From assembly GCF_023337795.1 (NCBI RefSeq), contig NZ_JALIRS010000006.1, forward strand, positions 186,001-250,000: 64,000 nt of DNA, given 5' to 3'. This DNA is from Lysinibacillus sp. BPa_S21 (lineage in GTDB: Bacteria > Bacillota > Bacilli > Bacillales_A > Planococcaceae). The notes beneath the pieces were generated by a model that was given only the letters and a program-made list of their open reading frames with translations, had not been told where the DNA came from and ran no database searches. The translations under genes were made by a program, and so were the position numbers. Below, in pieces: positions 44,802 through 54,182 of the stretch; within the stretch, counting starts at the first letter, position 1, and each line of letters starts with the position of its first letter.

Positions 44802-46025
44802 ATGAAGAAGCATTGGTTAATGGTGCTTTTATTGATGATGACGATGTTGATGGTGGCTTGTAATTCGGATAAGTCGAAGGATCGTTCTTCAGGGGATGAT
44901 ACGAAGGGGTCTTCTGAGGAAGGGGGCACTATTAAAATTGGGGTGCTAGCTTCCTTGACGGGTGCTCTGGAGTCGTATGGGAAACAAACACAGCGTGGCT
45001 TTGACTTAGGGATTGATTATGCGACAGGTGGGACGATGGAGGTTAACGGGAAGAAAATAGAAATTGTTTATGAAGATACTGAAACAAAGCCTGAGGTTGC
45101 GGTCCAAAAAGCGACAAAGTTATTAGAAGATGACAAGGTTGATTTTTTAGTAGGATCTTCTAGCTCAGGTGATACGCTTGCTGTGCTACCACTTGCGGAA
45201 GAGTATCAAAAGATTATGGTGGTGGAGCCTGCGGTGGCAGATAGTATTACGGGCACTGATTTTAATAAATATATTTTCCGTACAGGCCGAAATTCTTCTC
45301 AGGACGCTTATGCAGCGGCGGCAGCGATTGCAGGAAAAGGTGTTAAAATTGCAACATTTGCACCGGATTATTCTTTTGGCTGGGACGGGGTAAAAGCCTT
45401 TAAGACAGCGGCGGAAAAGCTAGGCGCGGAAATTGTTTTGGAGGAATATGCTGATCCGGCAGCAACAGATTTTACATCTAATTTGCAAAAAGTAATTGAT
45501 GCCAAACCGGATTATTTATTTGTTGTATGGGCGGGTGCAAACTCACCGTGGAATCAAATTGCCGATCTAAAAATTCAAGAAAAAGGCATTAAAATTTCAA
45601 CAGGTGCACCAGATATTATTGCATTAAAATTTATGAATCCGTTAATTGGCATGGAAGGATTCTCTGTTTATTATCATACGTTGCCACAAAATGATGTAAA
45701 TAAATGGTTGGTTGAGGAACATAAAAAACGATTCAATGAAGTTCCGGATTTATTTACACCAGGAGGCATGTCTGCTGCTATCTCAATTGTAGATGCTTTG
45801 AAAAAATCAAATGGAGATACAGATGCGGATAAACTGATTGGCATTATGGAAGGGATGACATTTGAAACGCCAAAAGGAAAAATGACTTTCCGAAAAGAAG
45901 ATCATCAAGCATTACAGTCAATGTATTCGATCCGTTTAGAGAAACAAGAGGGTGTGGATTATCCAGTACCAGTGCTAATTCGTGAGCTTAGCCCTGATGA
46001 AACGGCCCCTCCGGTTATGAAATAG
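44802..46025 (+). CDS. HAAT-type ABC transporter substrate-binding lipoprotein
   Basis: A 407-aa lipoprotein tethered outside the membrane. The signal peptide ends in the lipobox MVAC, with Cys the lipidated residue, then a Ser/Asp/Lys linker. The mature part is a LivJ-type type I periplasmic-binding fold (GVLASLTGALESYGKQTQRG). LivJ-like proteins bind branched-chain amino acids, but many relatives bind aromatic or aliphatic acids, amides or urea. The enzymes downstream favour a carboxylic acid here (inference). The ATG at 44802 is chosen behind GGGGGAT. It is first in the operon, separated from the next gene by alternative hairpins. Confidence 0.9.
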   Translation: MKKHWLMVLLLMMTMLMVACNSDKSKDRSSGDDTKGSSEEGGTIKIGVLASLTGALESYGKQTQRGFDLGIDYATGGTMEVNGKKIEIVYEDTETKPEVAVQKATKLLEDDKVDFLVGSSSSGDTLAVLPLAEEYQKIMVVEPAVADSITGTDFNKYIFRTGRNSSQDAYAAAAAIAGKGVKIATFAPDYSFGWDGVKAFKTAAEKLGAEIVLEEYADPAATDFTSNLQKVIDAKPDYLFVVWAGANSPWNQIADLKIQEKGIKISTGAPDIIALKFMNPLIGMEGFSVYYHTLPQNDVNKWLVEEHKKRFNEVPDLFTPGGMSAAISIVDALKKSNGDTDADKLIGIMEGMTFETPKGKMTFRKEDHQALQSMYSIRLEKQEGVDYPVPVLIRELSPDETAPPVMK

Positions 46026-46032
46026 TGAAATA

Positions 46033-46101
46033 AGAGACAGATAAATTTTTATGATTCTGTCTCTCTTCATCTACTTTCACTTGAGAATGGATGAAGAGAG
46101 A
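46033..46101 (+). promoter_or_regulatory. Two mutually exclusive hairpins between binding-protein and ATPase genes
   Basis: Hairpin 1 pairs AGAGACAGA (46033-46041) with TCTGTCTCT (46056-46064). Hairpin 2 pairs TCTCTCTTCATC (46060-46071) with GATGAAGAGAGA (46090-46101). They share 46060-46064 and cannot form together. Such a switch could set the ratio of binding protein to transporter or stabilise the upstream mRNA. Confidence 0.6.
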
Positions 46102-46126
46102 TAGAAGGACTAGAAAGGAGAATACG

Positions 46127-46903
46127 ATGGAACCAATTTTAAGAACAGAAAACTTAACTATTCGTTTTGGCGGACACACAGCTGTCGACCATGTGAATTT
46201 TACTATGCCAGAAAAACATTTGAAATCAATTATAGGACCAAATGGAGCTGGGAAAACAACCTTCTTTAATTTGATTAGTGGAGAGTTAAAGCCGACTGCC
46301 GGGGATGTCTATTTTAAGGGGCAATCACTTGCGCAAAAATCAGCAATCGAAAGAACACGCATGGGGCTAGGGCGATCTTTTCAAATTACGAATGTTTTTC
46401 CGAACCTGACAGTTTTAGAAAATGTCCGTTTGGCTGTGCAATCTAAGGAAAAAATACGTTATCAAATATTTCGCCATTATAAAAGCTATCAGGCAATTAC
46501 TGAAAAAGCGGAGGAGCTATTATCGCTAGTGTTGCTTGACAATAAAAGGGATGCCCTCACGACAATGCTTTCGCACGGGGAAAAGAGAAAGCTTGAGATT
46601 GCGATGTTGTTAGCACTGGATACGGAAATTCTTTTACTAGATGAACCAACGGCAGGGATGTCTTTAGAGGAGGTACCAACGATTTTAGAGGTGATTCGCA
46701 CGATTAAAAAGCAAGGCAATAAAACGATTCTACTGATTGAGCACAAGATGGATATGATTATCGATTTGTCGGACTCAATTATGGTGCTATTTAATGGTCA
46801 GCTTCTTGCGGATGGAACACCAGAGGATATTATGCAAAATGAAACCGTACAAAATGCATATTTAGGAGGTTTGTACGATGAACACCTTACTGAAATTAAA
46901 TGA
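46127..46903 (+). CDS. ABC transporter ATP-binding protein, LivG-like
   Basis: A 258-aa cytoplasmic ATPase: Walker A GPNGAGKTT, signature LSHGEKRKLEIAM, Walker B ILLLDEPTAGM. The ending HLTEIK and length fit LivG. The start ATG 46127 follows AAAGGAG. Its 3' end overlaps the LivF-like gene by 26 bp. Confidence 0.92.
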   Translation: MEPILRTENLTIRFGGHTAVDHVNFTMPEKHLKSIIGPNGAGKTTFFNLISGELKPTAGDVYFKGQSLAQKSAIERTRMGLGRSFQITNVFPNLTVLENVRLAVQSKEKIRYQIFRHYKSYQAITEKAEELLSLVLLDNKRDALTTMLSHGEKRKLEIAMLLALDTEILLLDEPTAGMSLEEVPTILEVIRTIKKQGNKTILLIEHKMDMIIDLSDSIMVLFNGQLLADGTPEDIMQNETVQNAYLGGLYDEHLTEIK

Positions 46904-47585
46904 TGTCCACACATATATCGGGCAATATCATATTTTGCAGGGAGTCAACTTTGAGGCGATGGAGGGGCAGGTCAGCGTACTACTTGGCAGAAATGGGGCA
47001 GGGAAAACGACTACTTTAAAAACGATTATGGGGTTAACGCCTGCTTCGAAGGGAGACGTAGAATTTCGCTCACAATCTATTAAGAAAAACCCAACTTTTA
47101 AAGTTGCAAAATTAGGAATAGGCTACGTACCGGAAAACCAAGGGATTTTTGCAGATTTAACGGTAGAGGAAAATATGAAAGTGGCCATGCGAAAAGAAGA
47201 TACAGCTACGTTAGAGAGACAAAATTATGTGCTGGAGCTATTTCCTGATTTAAAGAAATTTTGGAAGAAGGCTGGTGGCCATCTTTCCGGTGGTCAAAAA
47301 CAAATGCTGTCTATGGCCCGGGCGTTTATTAACGATAGTAAGTTAATGTTGATTGATGAGCCTTCTAAAGGACTCGCGCCCATAGTGGTAGAGAAAGTTA
47401 TGGAGGCCATTGTTGAAATGAAAAAGCAAACGTCCATCGTACTTGTTGAGCAAAACTTTATGATGGCGAGTCGCATTGGCGATACGTATACATTGATTGA
47501 TGATGGTAGAACCGTTCACGCGGGCGAAATGAAAGATTTGATCCATCATGAAGAACTGAAAAGAAAATATCTTGGAATCGGATAA
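46878..47585 (+). CDS. ABC transporter ATP-binding protein, LivF-like
   Basis: A 235-aa second ATPase: Walker A GRNGAGKTT, signature LSGGQKQMLSMARA, Walker B LMLIDEPSKGLAP, the last being typical of LivF. GGAGGT lies inside the preceding gene, showing translational coupling. Confidence 0.92.
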   Translation: MNTLLKLNDVHTYIGQYHILQGVNFEAMEGQVSVLLGRNGAGKTTTLKTIMGLTPASKGDVEFRSQSIKKNPTFKVAKLGIGYVPENQGIFADLTVEENMKVAMRKEDTATLERQNYVLELFPDLKKFWKKAGGHLSGGQKQMLSMARAFINDSKLMLIDEPSKGLAPIVVEKVMEAIVEMKKQTSIVLVEQNFMMASRIGDTYTLIDDGRTVHAGEMKDLIHHEELKRKYLGIG

Positions 47586-47600
47586 AGGTGGTGTACTTTA

Positions 47601-48473
47601 TTGGAGCTAATCGTCAATTTAGTCATTAATGGCCTTGCAACTGGTATACTAATTTTTTTACTGGCGGCTGGACTAACGCTAATTTTTGGATTAATGGATG
47701 TTTTGAACTTTGCACATGGTGGTTTATTTGTTTGGGGGGCTTATGCTGGGATTTTTACGTATATGTTCACAGAGAGCTTTGTCATTGGCATTGTAGGTGC
47801 CATCGTAACAGGAGCTTTACTAGGGCTTATGACAGAAAAATTAATTATAACACCTGTTTATGGCAATCATATTCAGCAAATTTTAATTACTTTAGGGCTA
47901 ATGCTTGTGCTGCAGGAGTTGATTAAAGTAGTTTTTGGTCCAAATGGGGTGGCGGTGAAAACGCCTAGTTATTTAGCAGGTAGCTGGGAAATAGGTGACG
48001 TTATTATTATTAAATATCGCTTGTTTATTATTATAGTAGGTTTTATCATTTTCGGTATTTTCCAATACATGCTTAAGATGACGAAGGTTGGACTCATCGT
48101 TCGAGCAGGTGTACAGGATAAAGAAATGGCACAGGCACTTGGCATTCATATAAAGCGTGTATTTTTATATGTTTTTATGGTTGGCGCGGCACTAGCTGCA
48201 CTTAGTGGGATGTTAATGGCTCCGTATTCAGGTGTCATCTATGCGGAAATGGGCATGGAGTATGCGATTTTAGGCTTTATCGTGGTCGTAATCGGTGGCA
48301 TGGGCAGTTTTTCGGGCTCGCTTCTGGCAGCTATATTAGTCGGCTTAGCAGGAAGCTTTATGGCTTATTATGTGCCGGTGTTATCGCTTGCGGTCAATAT
48401 GATTTTAATGGCCATCGTGTTAATTTTCCGCCCACAAGGTTTATTTGCTATGAGAAAGGAGAGATCAACATGA
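47601..48473 (+). CDS. ABC transporter permease, LivH-like
   Basis: A 290-aa integral membrane permease with about eight segments. N-terminal GLTLIFGLMDVLNFAHGG and the loop DKEMAQALGIHIKRVF are the LivH signatures. The TTG start follows AAAGGTGGTG. Its stop overlaps the next ATG by 4 nt. Confidence 0.93.
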   Translation: MELIVNLVINGLATGILIFLLAAGLTLIFGLMDVLNFAHGGLFVWGAYAGIFTYMFTESFVIGIVGAIVTGALLGLMTEKLIITPVYGNHIQQILITLGLMLVLQELIKVVFGPNGVAVKTPSYLAGSWEIGDVIIIKYRLFIIIVGFIIFGIFQYMLKMTKVGLIVRAGVQDKEMAQALGIHIKRVFLYVFMVGAALAALSGMLMAPYSGVIYAEMGMEYAILGFIVVVIGGMGSFSGSLLAAILVGLAGSFMAYYVPVLSLAVNMILMAIVLIFRPQGLFAMRKERST

Positions 48474-49489
48474 AAATCAAGCTTTCATTACGCCATCTAA
48501 GCTTTTTCCTCATGTTAGCCATTTTAGTGCTTCTCCCTTTCGTCAATGATTCAAGAACGCTCATAATTTTATTAACACAAATTTTTATTTTCGGTATTTT
48601 AGCGATGAGCTATGACATTCTTCTTGGCTATACAGGTATTGTGTCGTTTGGGCATGCTATGTTTTTTGGTTTAGGTGCTTACACAACGGCTGTTATGTTG
48701 AAACAAATGGAGCCAACACTGTCGACATTTTTACTATCTATAGTCGTTGGCATATTGCTAGCTGGCATTATTAGCTTCGTAGTAGGATTGCTGACACTTC
48801 GATTAAAAAGCCATTTCTTTGCGATGTTGACGTTATCTTTTTCGGGACTATTTTTAGTAGTGGCGGAAAAATGGCGTTCAGTCACATACGGAAATGATGG
48901 TTTTACGTTTAGAGCACCCGAAATATTTAGAGATCGAATGACGTTTTATTTCTTCGTGCTAACATGCTTAGTCATTATTTTTATGGCGCTGTATCGCTTT
49001 GTGAACTCGCCAACTGGTCGAATTTTAATTGCTGTTCGGGAAAATGAACAACGAACAAAATCATTAGGATACAACACTTTGTACTATAAAGTGATTGCTT
49101 CAATTGTCGCCGGTACCGTTGCCAGCTTAGCGGGCTCCTTATATGCTATCTCTTTGCGATTTGTCAATACGAGTGTAATGACGATGGATATTACGTTAGA
49201 TGCATTATTAATGACGATTATTGGCGGTGTCGGCACATTAGTAGGCCCATTATTAGGGTCGGCTGTTATTGAATATGCACAGCATGCGCTTTCGGGGCTT
49301 GCGCGTGATTATCCAATTTTTGAACGGTGGATTATTTTCTTTGGGATTCTTTATATTTTAGCGGTTATCTTTTTCCCAAAAGGAATTATTGGCTCATTGC
49401 GCATGCTGTTCTGGAAATGGCGATGGAAGCATAAGGAAAAAGATCAATCAGCGGTGGCCTTGTCACAGGAAAAGGAGCGATTTGAATGA
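48470..49489 (+). CDS. ABC transporter permease, LivM-like
   Basis: A 339-aa permease with SYDILLGYTGIVSFGHAMFF and AVRENEQRTKSLGYNTLYYK, as in LivM, and about nine segments with a charged C-terminus. It overlaps the next gene by 4 nt (ATGA). Confidence 0.92.
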   Translation: MKIKLSLRHLSFFLMLAILVLLPFVNDSRTLIILLTQIFIFGILAMSYDILLGYTGIVSFGHAMFFGLGAYTTAVMLKQMEPTLSTFLLSIVVGILLAGIISFVVGLLTLRLKSHFFAMLTLSFSGLFLVVAEKWRSVTYGNDGFTFRAPEIFRDRMTFYFFVLTCLVIIFMALYRFVNSPTGRILIAVRENEQRTKSLGYNTLYYKVIASIVAGTVASLAGSLYAISLRFVNTSVMTMDITLDALLMTIIGGVGTLVGPLLGSAVIEYAQHALSGLARDYPIFERWIIFFGILYILAVIFFPKGIIGSLRMLFWKWRWKHKEKDQSAVALSQEKERFE

Positions 49490-50490
49490 CTGTTGGCATT
49501 GTAAGTACAGGACTCTATATTCCGAACACGAAAATGACATCTAAAGAGATCGCGGCGCTTTCCAATATTCCAGAGGATATTATTCGACAAAAAATGGGTA
49601 TTTATGAAAAGCCTATTCCTGGTGAGCACGATCATACGGTTCAAATGGGGATATGGGCAGCACAGGACGCTCTACGCAAATCTAATGTCGACCCAAAGGA
49701 CATTGATATTGTGATTTATATGGGAGAGGAGCATAAGGAATATCCATTGTGGACGGCCTCGATAAAAATGCAGGAGGAGCTTGGAGCTGTGAATGCTTGG
49801 GCATTCGATGTGCAATTAAGATGCGGCACGACCATTATGGCACTAAAGCTAGCGAAAAGTTTAATGGCCTCGGATGAATCTGTTCATACCGTACTTCTAG
49901 CTGGTGGCTATCGAAATGTGGATTTTATCGATTACAGTAATCCTCGAACACGCTTTATGTACAATTTAGCCGCTGGTGGCGGTGCTATTCTTTTACAGAA
50001 AGACTATGACAAAAATCATTTATTAGAGGCGGATATTATGACGGATGGCTCGTTCTCAGAGGATGTAGTCGTGCCTGTCGGTGGTACAAAAAAACCTTTG
50101 ACGTCAGCTGATTTAGAAAATAATTTGTATCAGCTCGATGTGATTGACCCAATGGGTATGAAGGACCGCTTAGAGCAAAAATCTTTAAGCAATTTCTTGA
50201 AGGTAATTCGAACATCCCTGGCGAAAAGTGGATTACATGAGGGGGATATTAGCTATTTAGCAATGCTTCACATGAAAAAATCTGCCCATGATTATATTTT
50301 ATCTGAACTCGGCTTAGAGCAGGAGCAGTCCATATACTTACAAAATTATGGTCATATCGGACAGATTGATCAAATAGTATCGTTACAGCTGGCATTAGAG
50401 GAAGGCCGTATTCATGATGGCGACATCGTTACACTTGTCAGTGCAGGTATTGGCTATGTTTGGGGAGCTATTACGATTCGATGGGGATAA
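49486..50490 (+). CDS. 3-oxoacyl-ACP synthase III-like (KAS III/thiolase fold)
   Basis: A 334-aa enzyme of the thiolase superfamily. The catalytic Cys is in FDVQLRCGTTIMAL, the His in LHMKKSAHDYI and the Asn in QNYGHIGQIDQ, so the triad is complete. KAS III-like enzymes join an acyl-CoA to a second acyl unit or form beta-keto acids; the partner here is unknown. The phrase around Cys (RCGTT rather than ACSG) differs from FabH. It is coupled by ATGA to the transporter and directly upstream of the PhaZ-like gene, pointing to a dedicated acyl pathway rather than housekeeping fatty acid synthesis. Confidence 0.85.
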   Translation: MTVGIVSTGLYIPNTKMTSKEIAALSNIPEDIIRQKMGIYEKPIPGEHDHTVQMGIWAAQDALRKSNVDPKDIDIVIYMGEEHKEYPLWTASIKMQEELGAVNAWAFDVQLRCGTTIMALKLAKSLMASDESVHTVLLAGGYRNVDFIDYSNPRTRFMYNLAAGGGAILLQKDYDKNHLLEADIMTDGSFSEDVVVPVGGTKKPLTSADLENNLYQLDVIDPMGMKDRLEQKSLSNFLKVIRTSLAKSGLHEGDISYLAMLHMKKSAHDYILSELGLEQEQSIYLQNYGHIGQIDQIVSLQLALEEGRIHDGDIVTLVSAGIGYVWGAITIRWG

Positions 50491-50501
50491 GGGGGATTTC
50501 G

Positions 50502-51413
50502 ATGTTAAAAACGGTTCAGCTATCAAATGGAGAAACAATTGCCTACCGTGAACGCCAAGGGGGAGAACGTGTTTTATTACTGATTCATGGCAATATGACT
50601 TCCTCCAAGCATTGGGACGTACTAATCGACGAGTTGGATGAAAAATATACAATTTACGCCATGGATTTACGGGGCTTTGGTGGTTCATCTTATCATCAGC
50701 CAATTTCCACGATTAAAGATTTTAGTGATGATGTGAAGCTTTTTGTGGATGCCATTCAATTGCAACATTTTGACATGATTGGCTGGTCAACGGGCGGAGC
50801 GGTATGTATGCAATTTGTTGCTCAGTATCCAGGCTATTGTCAGCAACTTATTTTACTAGCCTCGGCATCTACAAGGGGTTTTCCATTTTACACGGATTTA
50901 GGTACTGGCAATCAATCAGCATTCAAAAGGGCTTTTACCTATGAGGAAGTACTCGTCGATACATCTAAAACAAAATTAGTACAAGGCTTCTATGATTCGA
51001 AAAATGTACAGGGCTTACAGTCCCTCTGGAACGCACTTATTTATACACATAAACAGCCTAGCCCGGAACACTATCAGACATATGTGGAGGATATGCTGAC
51101 GCAACGAAATTTAGCTGAAGTTTATCATGCATTAAATGTCTTTAATATAAGTGCTGTTGATCATGAGGTCGCAAAAGGTTCTCATGAGGTACAACAGATC
51201 ACCATTCCGGTTTTAGTGTTAAGAGGTGATCGCGATTTTGTCATAACAGAAGGAATGAATGACGAAACATTGCTTGATTTAGGTGCAAATGCACAATTTG
51301 TCAGCTTAAAAGACTGTGGTCACTCTCCGTTAATTGATGACTTACTACAGCTGACTCTAGAAATTGAAGCTTTTTTAGAAACAGGAGGAAAAAACTATGC
51401 GTTTAAACAATAA
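50502..51413 (+). CDS. Alpha/beta hydrolase, intracellular PHB depolymerase (PhaZ)-like
   Basis: A 303-aa hydrolase close in sequence to the intracellular polyhydroxybutyrate depolymerase of the Bacillus cereus group: HGNMTSSKHWD, nucleophile GWSTGGAVCMQF, HKQPSPEHY and the C-terminal LKDCGHSPLIDD with the His. It may release hydroxyacids or act as a thioesterase on a pathway intermediate. The start ATG 50502 follows GGGGGAT; it overlaps the dehydrogenase gene by 17 bp. The substrate assignment is by similarity. Confidence 0.82.
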   Translation: MLKTVQLSNGETIAYRERQGGERVLLLIHGNMTSSKHWDVLIDELDEKYTIYAMDLRGFGGSSYHQPISTIKDFSDDVKLFVDAIQLQHFDMIGWSTGGAVCMQFVAQYPGYCQQLILLASASTRGFPFYTDLGTGNQSAFKRAFTYEEVLVDTSKTKLVQGFYDSKNVQGLQSLWNALIYTHKQPSPEHYQTYVEDMLTQRNLAEVYHALNVFNISAVDHEVAKGSHEVQQITIPVLVLRGDRDFVITEGMNDETLLDLGANAQFVSLKDCGHSPLIDDLLQLTLEIEAFLETGGKNYAFKQ

Positions 51414-52128
51414 AGTTGCCATTATTACAGGAGCTGCGAACGGGATTGGCTATGCTGCAGCCGAACGATTTATTGAAGAGGGCGCCTTCATTGTCGTTGC
51501 AGATTTTAATGAGGATGCTGGTATGTCAGCTGCCGAGCATTTAGGGGATCAAGCATTATTTGTGCAAGTAGACGTTGCAGATCGAGAGAGCGTCAAAAAC
51601 CTAGTGGCAACAGTTATAGAGCAAAAGGGCCGTGTCGATATTTTAGTGAACAATGCAGGAATCACACGTGATGCGATGCTAACAAAAATGACAGAAAATC
51701 AGTTTCACCAAGTACTTGATGTGAATTTGACTGGCGTTTTCAATTGTACGCAAGAGGTTATTCCACATATGATTGCTGCCGGTGGTGGCAAAATTATTAA
51801 TACATCTTCTGTTAGTGGGGTATATGGGAATGTTGGTCAAACGAATTACGCTGCCACAAAGGCGGCCATTGTCGGTATGACAAAAACTTGGGCGAAGGAA
51901 TTGGGGCGCAAGGGAATTAACGTTAATGCGGTGGCACCTGGCTTTACTGAAACAGACATGGTGAAAAAAATGCCAGAAAATATTCTGGCACAAATGCGCT
52001 CCATCGTGCCACTGCAAAGATTAGGAACACCGAGAGATATTGCCAATGCCTATTTATTTTTAGCATCTGATGAGGCTTCCTATGTCCACGGTCACACGCT
52101 TCATGTGGATGGAGCAATTATGATGTAA
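51397..52128 (+). CDS. Short-chain dehydrogenase, 3-oxoacyl-ACP/CoA reductase type
   Basis: A 243-aa NAD(P)H oxidoreductase: TGAANGIG cofactor motif, NNAGIT, catalytic YAATK with Ser in NTSSVSG. It is FabG/PhaB-like. With the KAS III-like enzyme it could reduce the beta-keto product or oxidise a 3-hydroxyacyl substrate. The ATG follows GGAGG inside the preceding gene. Confidence 0.9.
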   Translation: MRLNNKVAIITGAANGIGYAAAERFIEEGAFIVVADFNEDAGMSAAEHLGDQALFVQVDVADRESVKNLVATVIEQKGRVDILVNNAGITRDAMLTKMTENQFHQVLDVNLTGVFNCTQEVIPHMIAAGGGKIINTSSVSGVYGNVGQTNYAATKAAIVGMTKTWAKELGRKGINVNAVAPGFTETDMVKKMPENILAQMRSIVPLQRLGTPRDIANAYLFLASDEASYVHGHTLHVDGAIMM

Positions 52129-52144
52129 TAAGGGGGCTTTCAAG

Positions 52145-53602
52145 ATGTTTGTAGAGCAATCCTGGATTTTAAAACGTGCATCGTTAACGCCCAAACGTAT
52201 CGCATTGGTGAACCTAGAAACAAAGGAGCAGTGGACTTATCAGCAATTAACAGAGGAAATCACCAAATGGAGTCATTTTTTTGAATGCCAAAATTTGCAG
52301 GTAGGTAGTCGAGTGGCTGTATTCGCGAAAAATCGCATCCAGCTTTTTTCGATCTTATTTGCCTGTGGACTAAGAGGACTGATCTACGTGCCATTAAATT
52401 GGCGTATGAGTCAGAAGGAATTAGAGGAGATTTTAACGGATGCTACGCCTTCTTTACTGCTTTACGATGAAGAAATGAATTGCCCTGTTTCTTTAGAAAA
52501 CATGCATTCTCTGCGTTTAGCTAGTGAAAAGGCTGTACTTAGCATTCGAGAAGTAGACCTTAATGATCCGTGGCTAATGATTTACACAGGGGGCACAACA
52601 GGCAAGGCAAAGGGCGTTGTACTATCCTTTAATTCTGTGAACTGGAACGCCATTAATACCATTATTAGCTGGGGCTTGAGTGATCGTGATTGTACGTTAA
52701 ATTATATGCCGTTGTTTCATACAGGCGGTTTGAATGCCTTATGTATACCGCTGTTAATGGCTGGCGGTACAGTTGTGATTGGAGATAAGTTTGAGGCAGA
52801 AAACGCGCTTAAGGCAATTAATCAGTATAAAACGACGATTTCGCTTTTTGTTCCGACAATGTACCAAGCGATGATTGCGACAGAATACTTTAAGAAAAGT
52901 AACTTCCCATCCATGAACGTATTTTTATCAGGGGGGGCGCCATGCCCATATCCAATTTATGACGCATTTATTAAAAAGGGGCTATTTTTTAAAGAGGGCT
53001 ATGGGTTAACAGAGGCGGGACCCAATAATTTTTATATTTCACGAGAGGCTGCTTATGTGAAAAAGGGTGCGGTAGGGAAGACCATGCAATTTAATGAAGC
53101 CAAAATTATCGATAGTGCTGGACAAAGTTGTGGGCCAAACGAAGTGGGAGAGCTATTGGTCAGAGGAAAGCATATGTTTCGGTTTTACTGGAATAATCAG
53201 CAGGAGACGGAAAAAATCATTCATAACGGGTGGTTAAAAACAGGCGACTTAGCCATGATGGATGACGATGGTGACTTTTATATTGTTGGTCGTAGTAAAG
53301 AGATGATTATTTCAGGCGGAGAAAACGTGTATCCACAGGAAGTAGAGCAATGTATTTTGCGCCATCATCTAGTGCAAGAGGTCGCAGTAATTGGTGTGGC
53401 AGATGATTATTGGGGAGAAATCGTGGCGGCTTTTATCGTTTGTCCAGATCAGGATGACACGATACTAGAGGAAATCAACGAAATTTGTAACAAGAATTTA
53501 GGTCGTTACAAAATTCCTAAAAAGATTATTGTCATCGATGAATTGCCAAAAACAAGTGTTGGGAAAATTGATAAAAAGGCATTGCAAATATATGCTAAAT
53601 AA
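52145..53602 (+). CDS. Acyl-CoA synthetase (AMP-binding)
   Basis: A 485-aa adenylate-forming ligase that activates a carboxylic acid with ATP and CoA. Motifs: MIYTGGTTGKAKGV, YGLTEAGP, GDLAMMDDDGDFYIVGRSKE, SGGENVYP and the C-terminal PKTSVGKIDKKA with the catalytic Lys. It is shorter than long-chain enzymes and fits medium-chain or aromatic acid ligases. It is the last gene of the operon, 16 bp after the dehydrogenase. It likely activates the imported acid (inference). Confidence 0.92.
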   Translation: MFVEQSWILKRASLTPKRIALVNLETKEQWTYQQLTEEITKWSHFFECQNLQVGSRVAVFAKNRIQLFSILFACGLRGLIYVPLNWRMSQKELEEILTDATPSLLLYDEEMNCPVSLENMHSLRLASEKAVLSIREVDLNDPWLMIYTGGTTGKAKGVVLSFNSVNWNAINTIISWGLSDRDCTLNYMPLFHTGGLNALCIPLLMAGGTVVIGDKFEAENALKAINQYKTTISLFVPTMYQAMIATEYFKKSNFPSMNVFLSGGAPCPYPIYDAFIKKGLFFKEGYGLTEAGPNNFYISREAAYVKKGAVGKTMQFNEAKIIDSAGQSCGPNEVGELLVRGKHMFRFYWNNQQETEKIIHNGWLKTGDLAMMDDDGDFYIVGRSKEMIISGGENVYPQEVEQCILRHHLVQEVAVIGVADDYWGEIVAAFIVCPDQDDTILEEINEICNKNLGRYKIPKKIIVIDELPKTSVGKIDKKALQIYAK

Positions 53603-53603
53603 C

Positions 53604-53634
53604 AAAAACGCTTGGAGTTCCAGGCGTTTTTGGG
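53604..53634 (+). terminator. Operon terminator, AAAAACGC type
   Basis: AAAAACGCTTGG (53604-53615) with CCAGGCGTTTTT (53620-53631). A near-identical terminator ends the metallo-hydrolase gene at 55595-55622, and both are followed by TTCTATAAAT within a few bases. Confidence 0.88.
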
Positions 53635-53777
53635 GGTTCTATAAATATTTCGAGAAGGGACAAATATCTTTAAAGATAGAAGAAGCTGTCTTTGCAAATA
53701 TGTTAAAATATTGCGAGTGAAATCAGGTTCTAGAAACCTTATCATGTATCCTGAAACGAAGAAAGGTAAGTACTATT

Positions 53778-54140
53778 ATGGAAAACGTTACAAATATAGA
53801 AAAATTGGAATCAATAAAATCTTTACAATCGACAATCCGTAAACTCGAAAATGCCCTGTCCCAGATGACCCAGAAAGGCGCAAATACTACCTTAGTAAAG
53901 AAACGCCTCAAAGCTGTTGTCATTGGCTTAGCATCGCTAGAAAACGTTTGGAATCAAAGCTCCCAATATTATACCCAGGAAGATTTAGCAGAAGCCCGTA
54001 ATGTTCTTGCTGGTTTATTACCATCTATTGAGAACATCTATATGAAGTCAAAAGTTGGTAGTCCCCAAAGAACGCTTTTAGAAAGAAGAATTAAAGCGTT
54101 GGAACTGGCTGTTCAAGCGATTGATGAGCTTTTGATATAA
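53778..54140 (+). CDS. Small helical protein with internal repeat, unknown
   Basis: A 120-aa, all-helical protein. Two similar segments are visible (TTLVKKRLKAVVIGLASLEN and RTLLERRIKALELAVQAIDE), suggesting an internal duplication. There is no membrane segment. The ATG follows AAAGG. Between the operon terminator and this gene a short frame ending FANMLKYCE could be a remnant. The function is unknown. Confidence 0.6.
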   Translation: MENVTNIEKLESIKSLQSTIRKLENALSQMTQKGANTTLVKKRLKAVVIGLASLENVWNQSSQYYTQEDLAEARNVLAGLLPSIENIYMKSKVGSPQRTLLERRIKALELAVQAIDELLI

Positions 54141-54182
54141 TGGAAAATAATAGTGCCCATCTTTAATAAGCTCTTACAATAA

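Noticed and set aside
53529..53720. 63-residue frame ending FANMLKYCE
   Set aside because: It overlaps the acyl-CoA ligase gene and crosses its terminator; only the last 20 residues look protein-like, which is too little to call.
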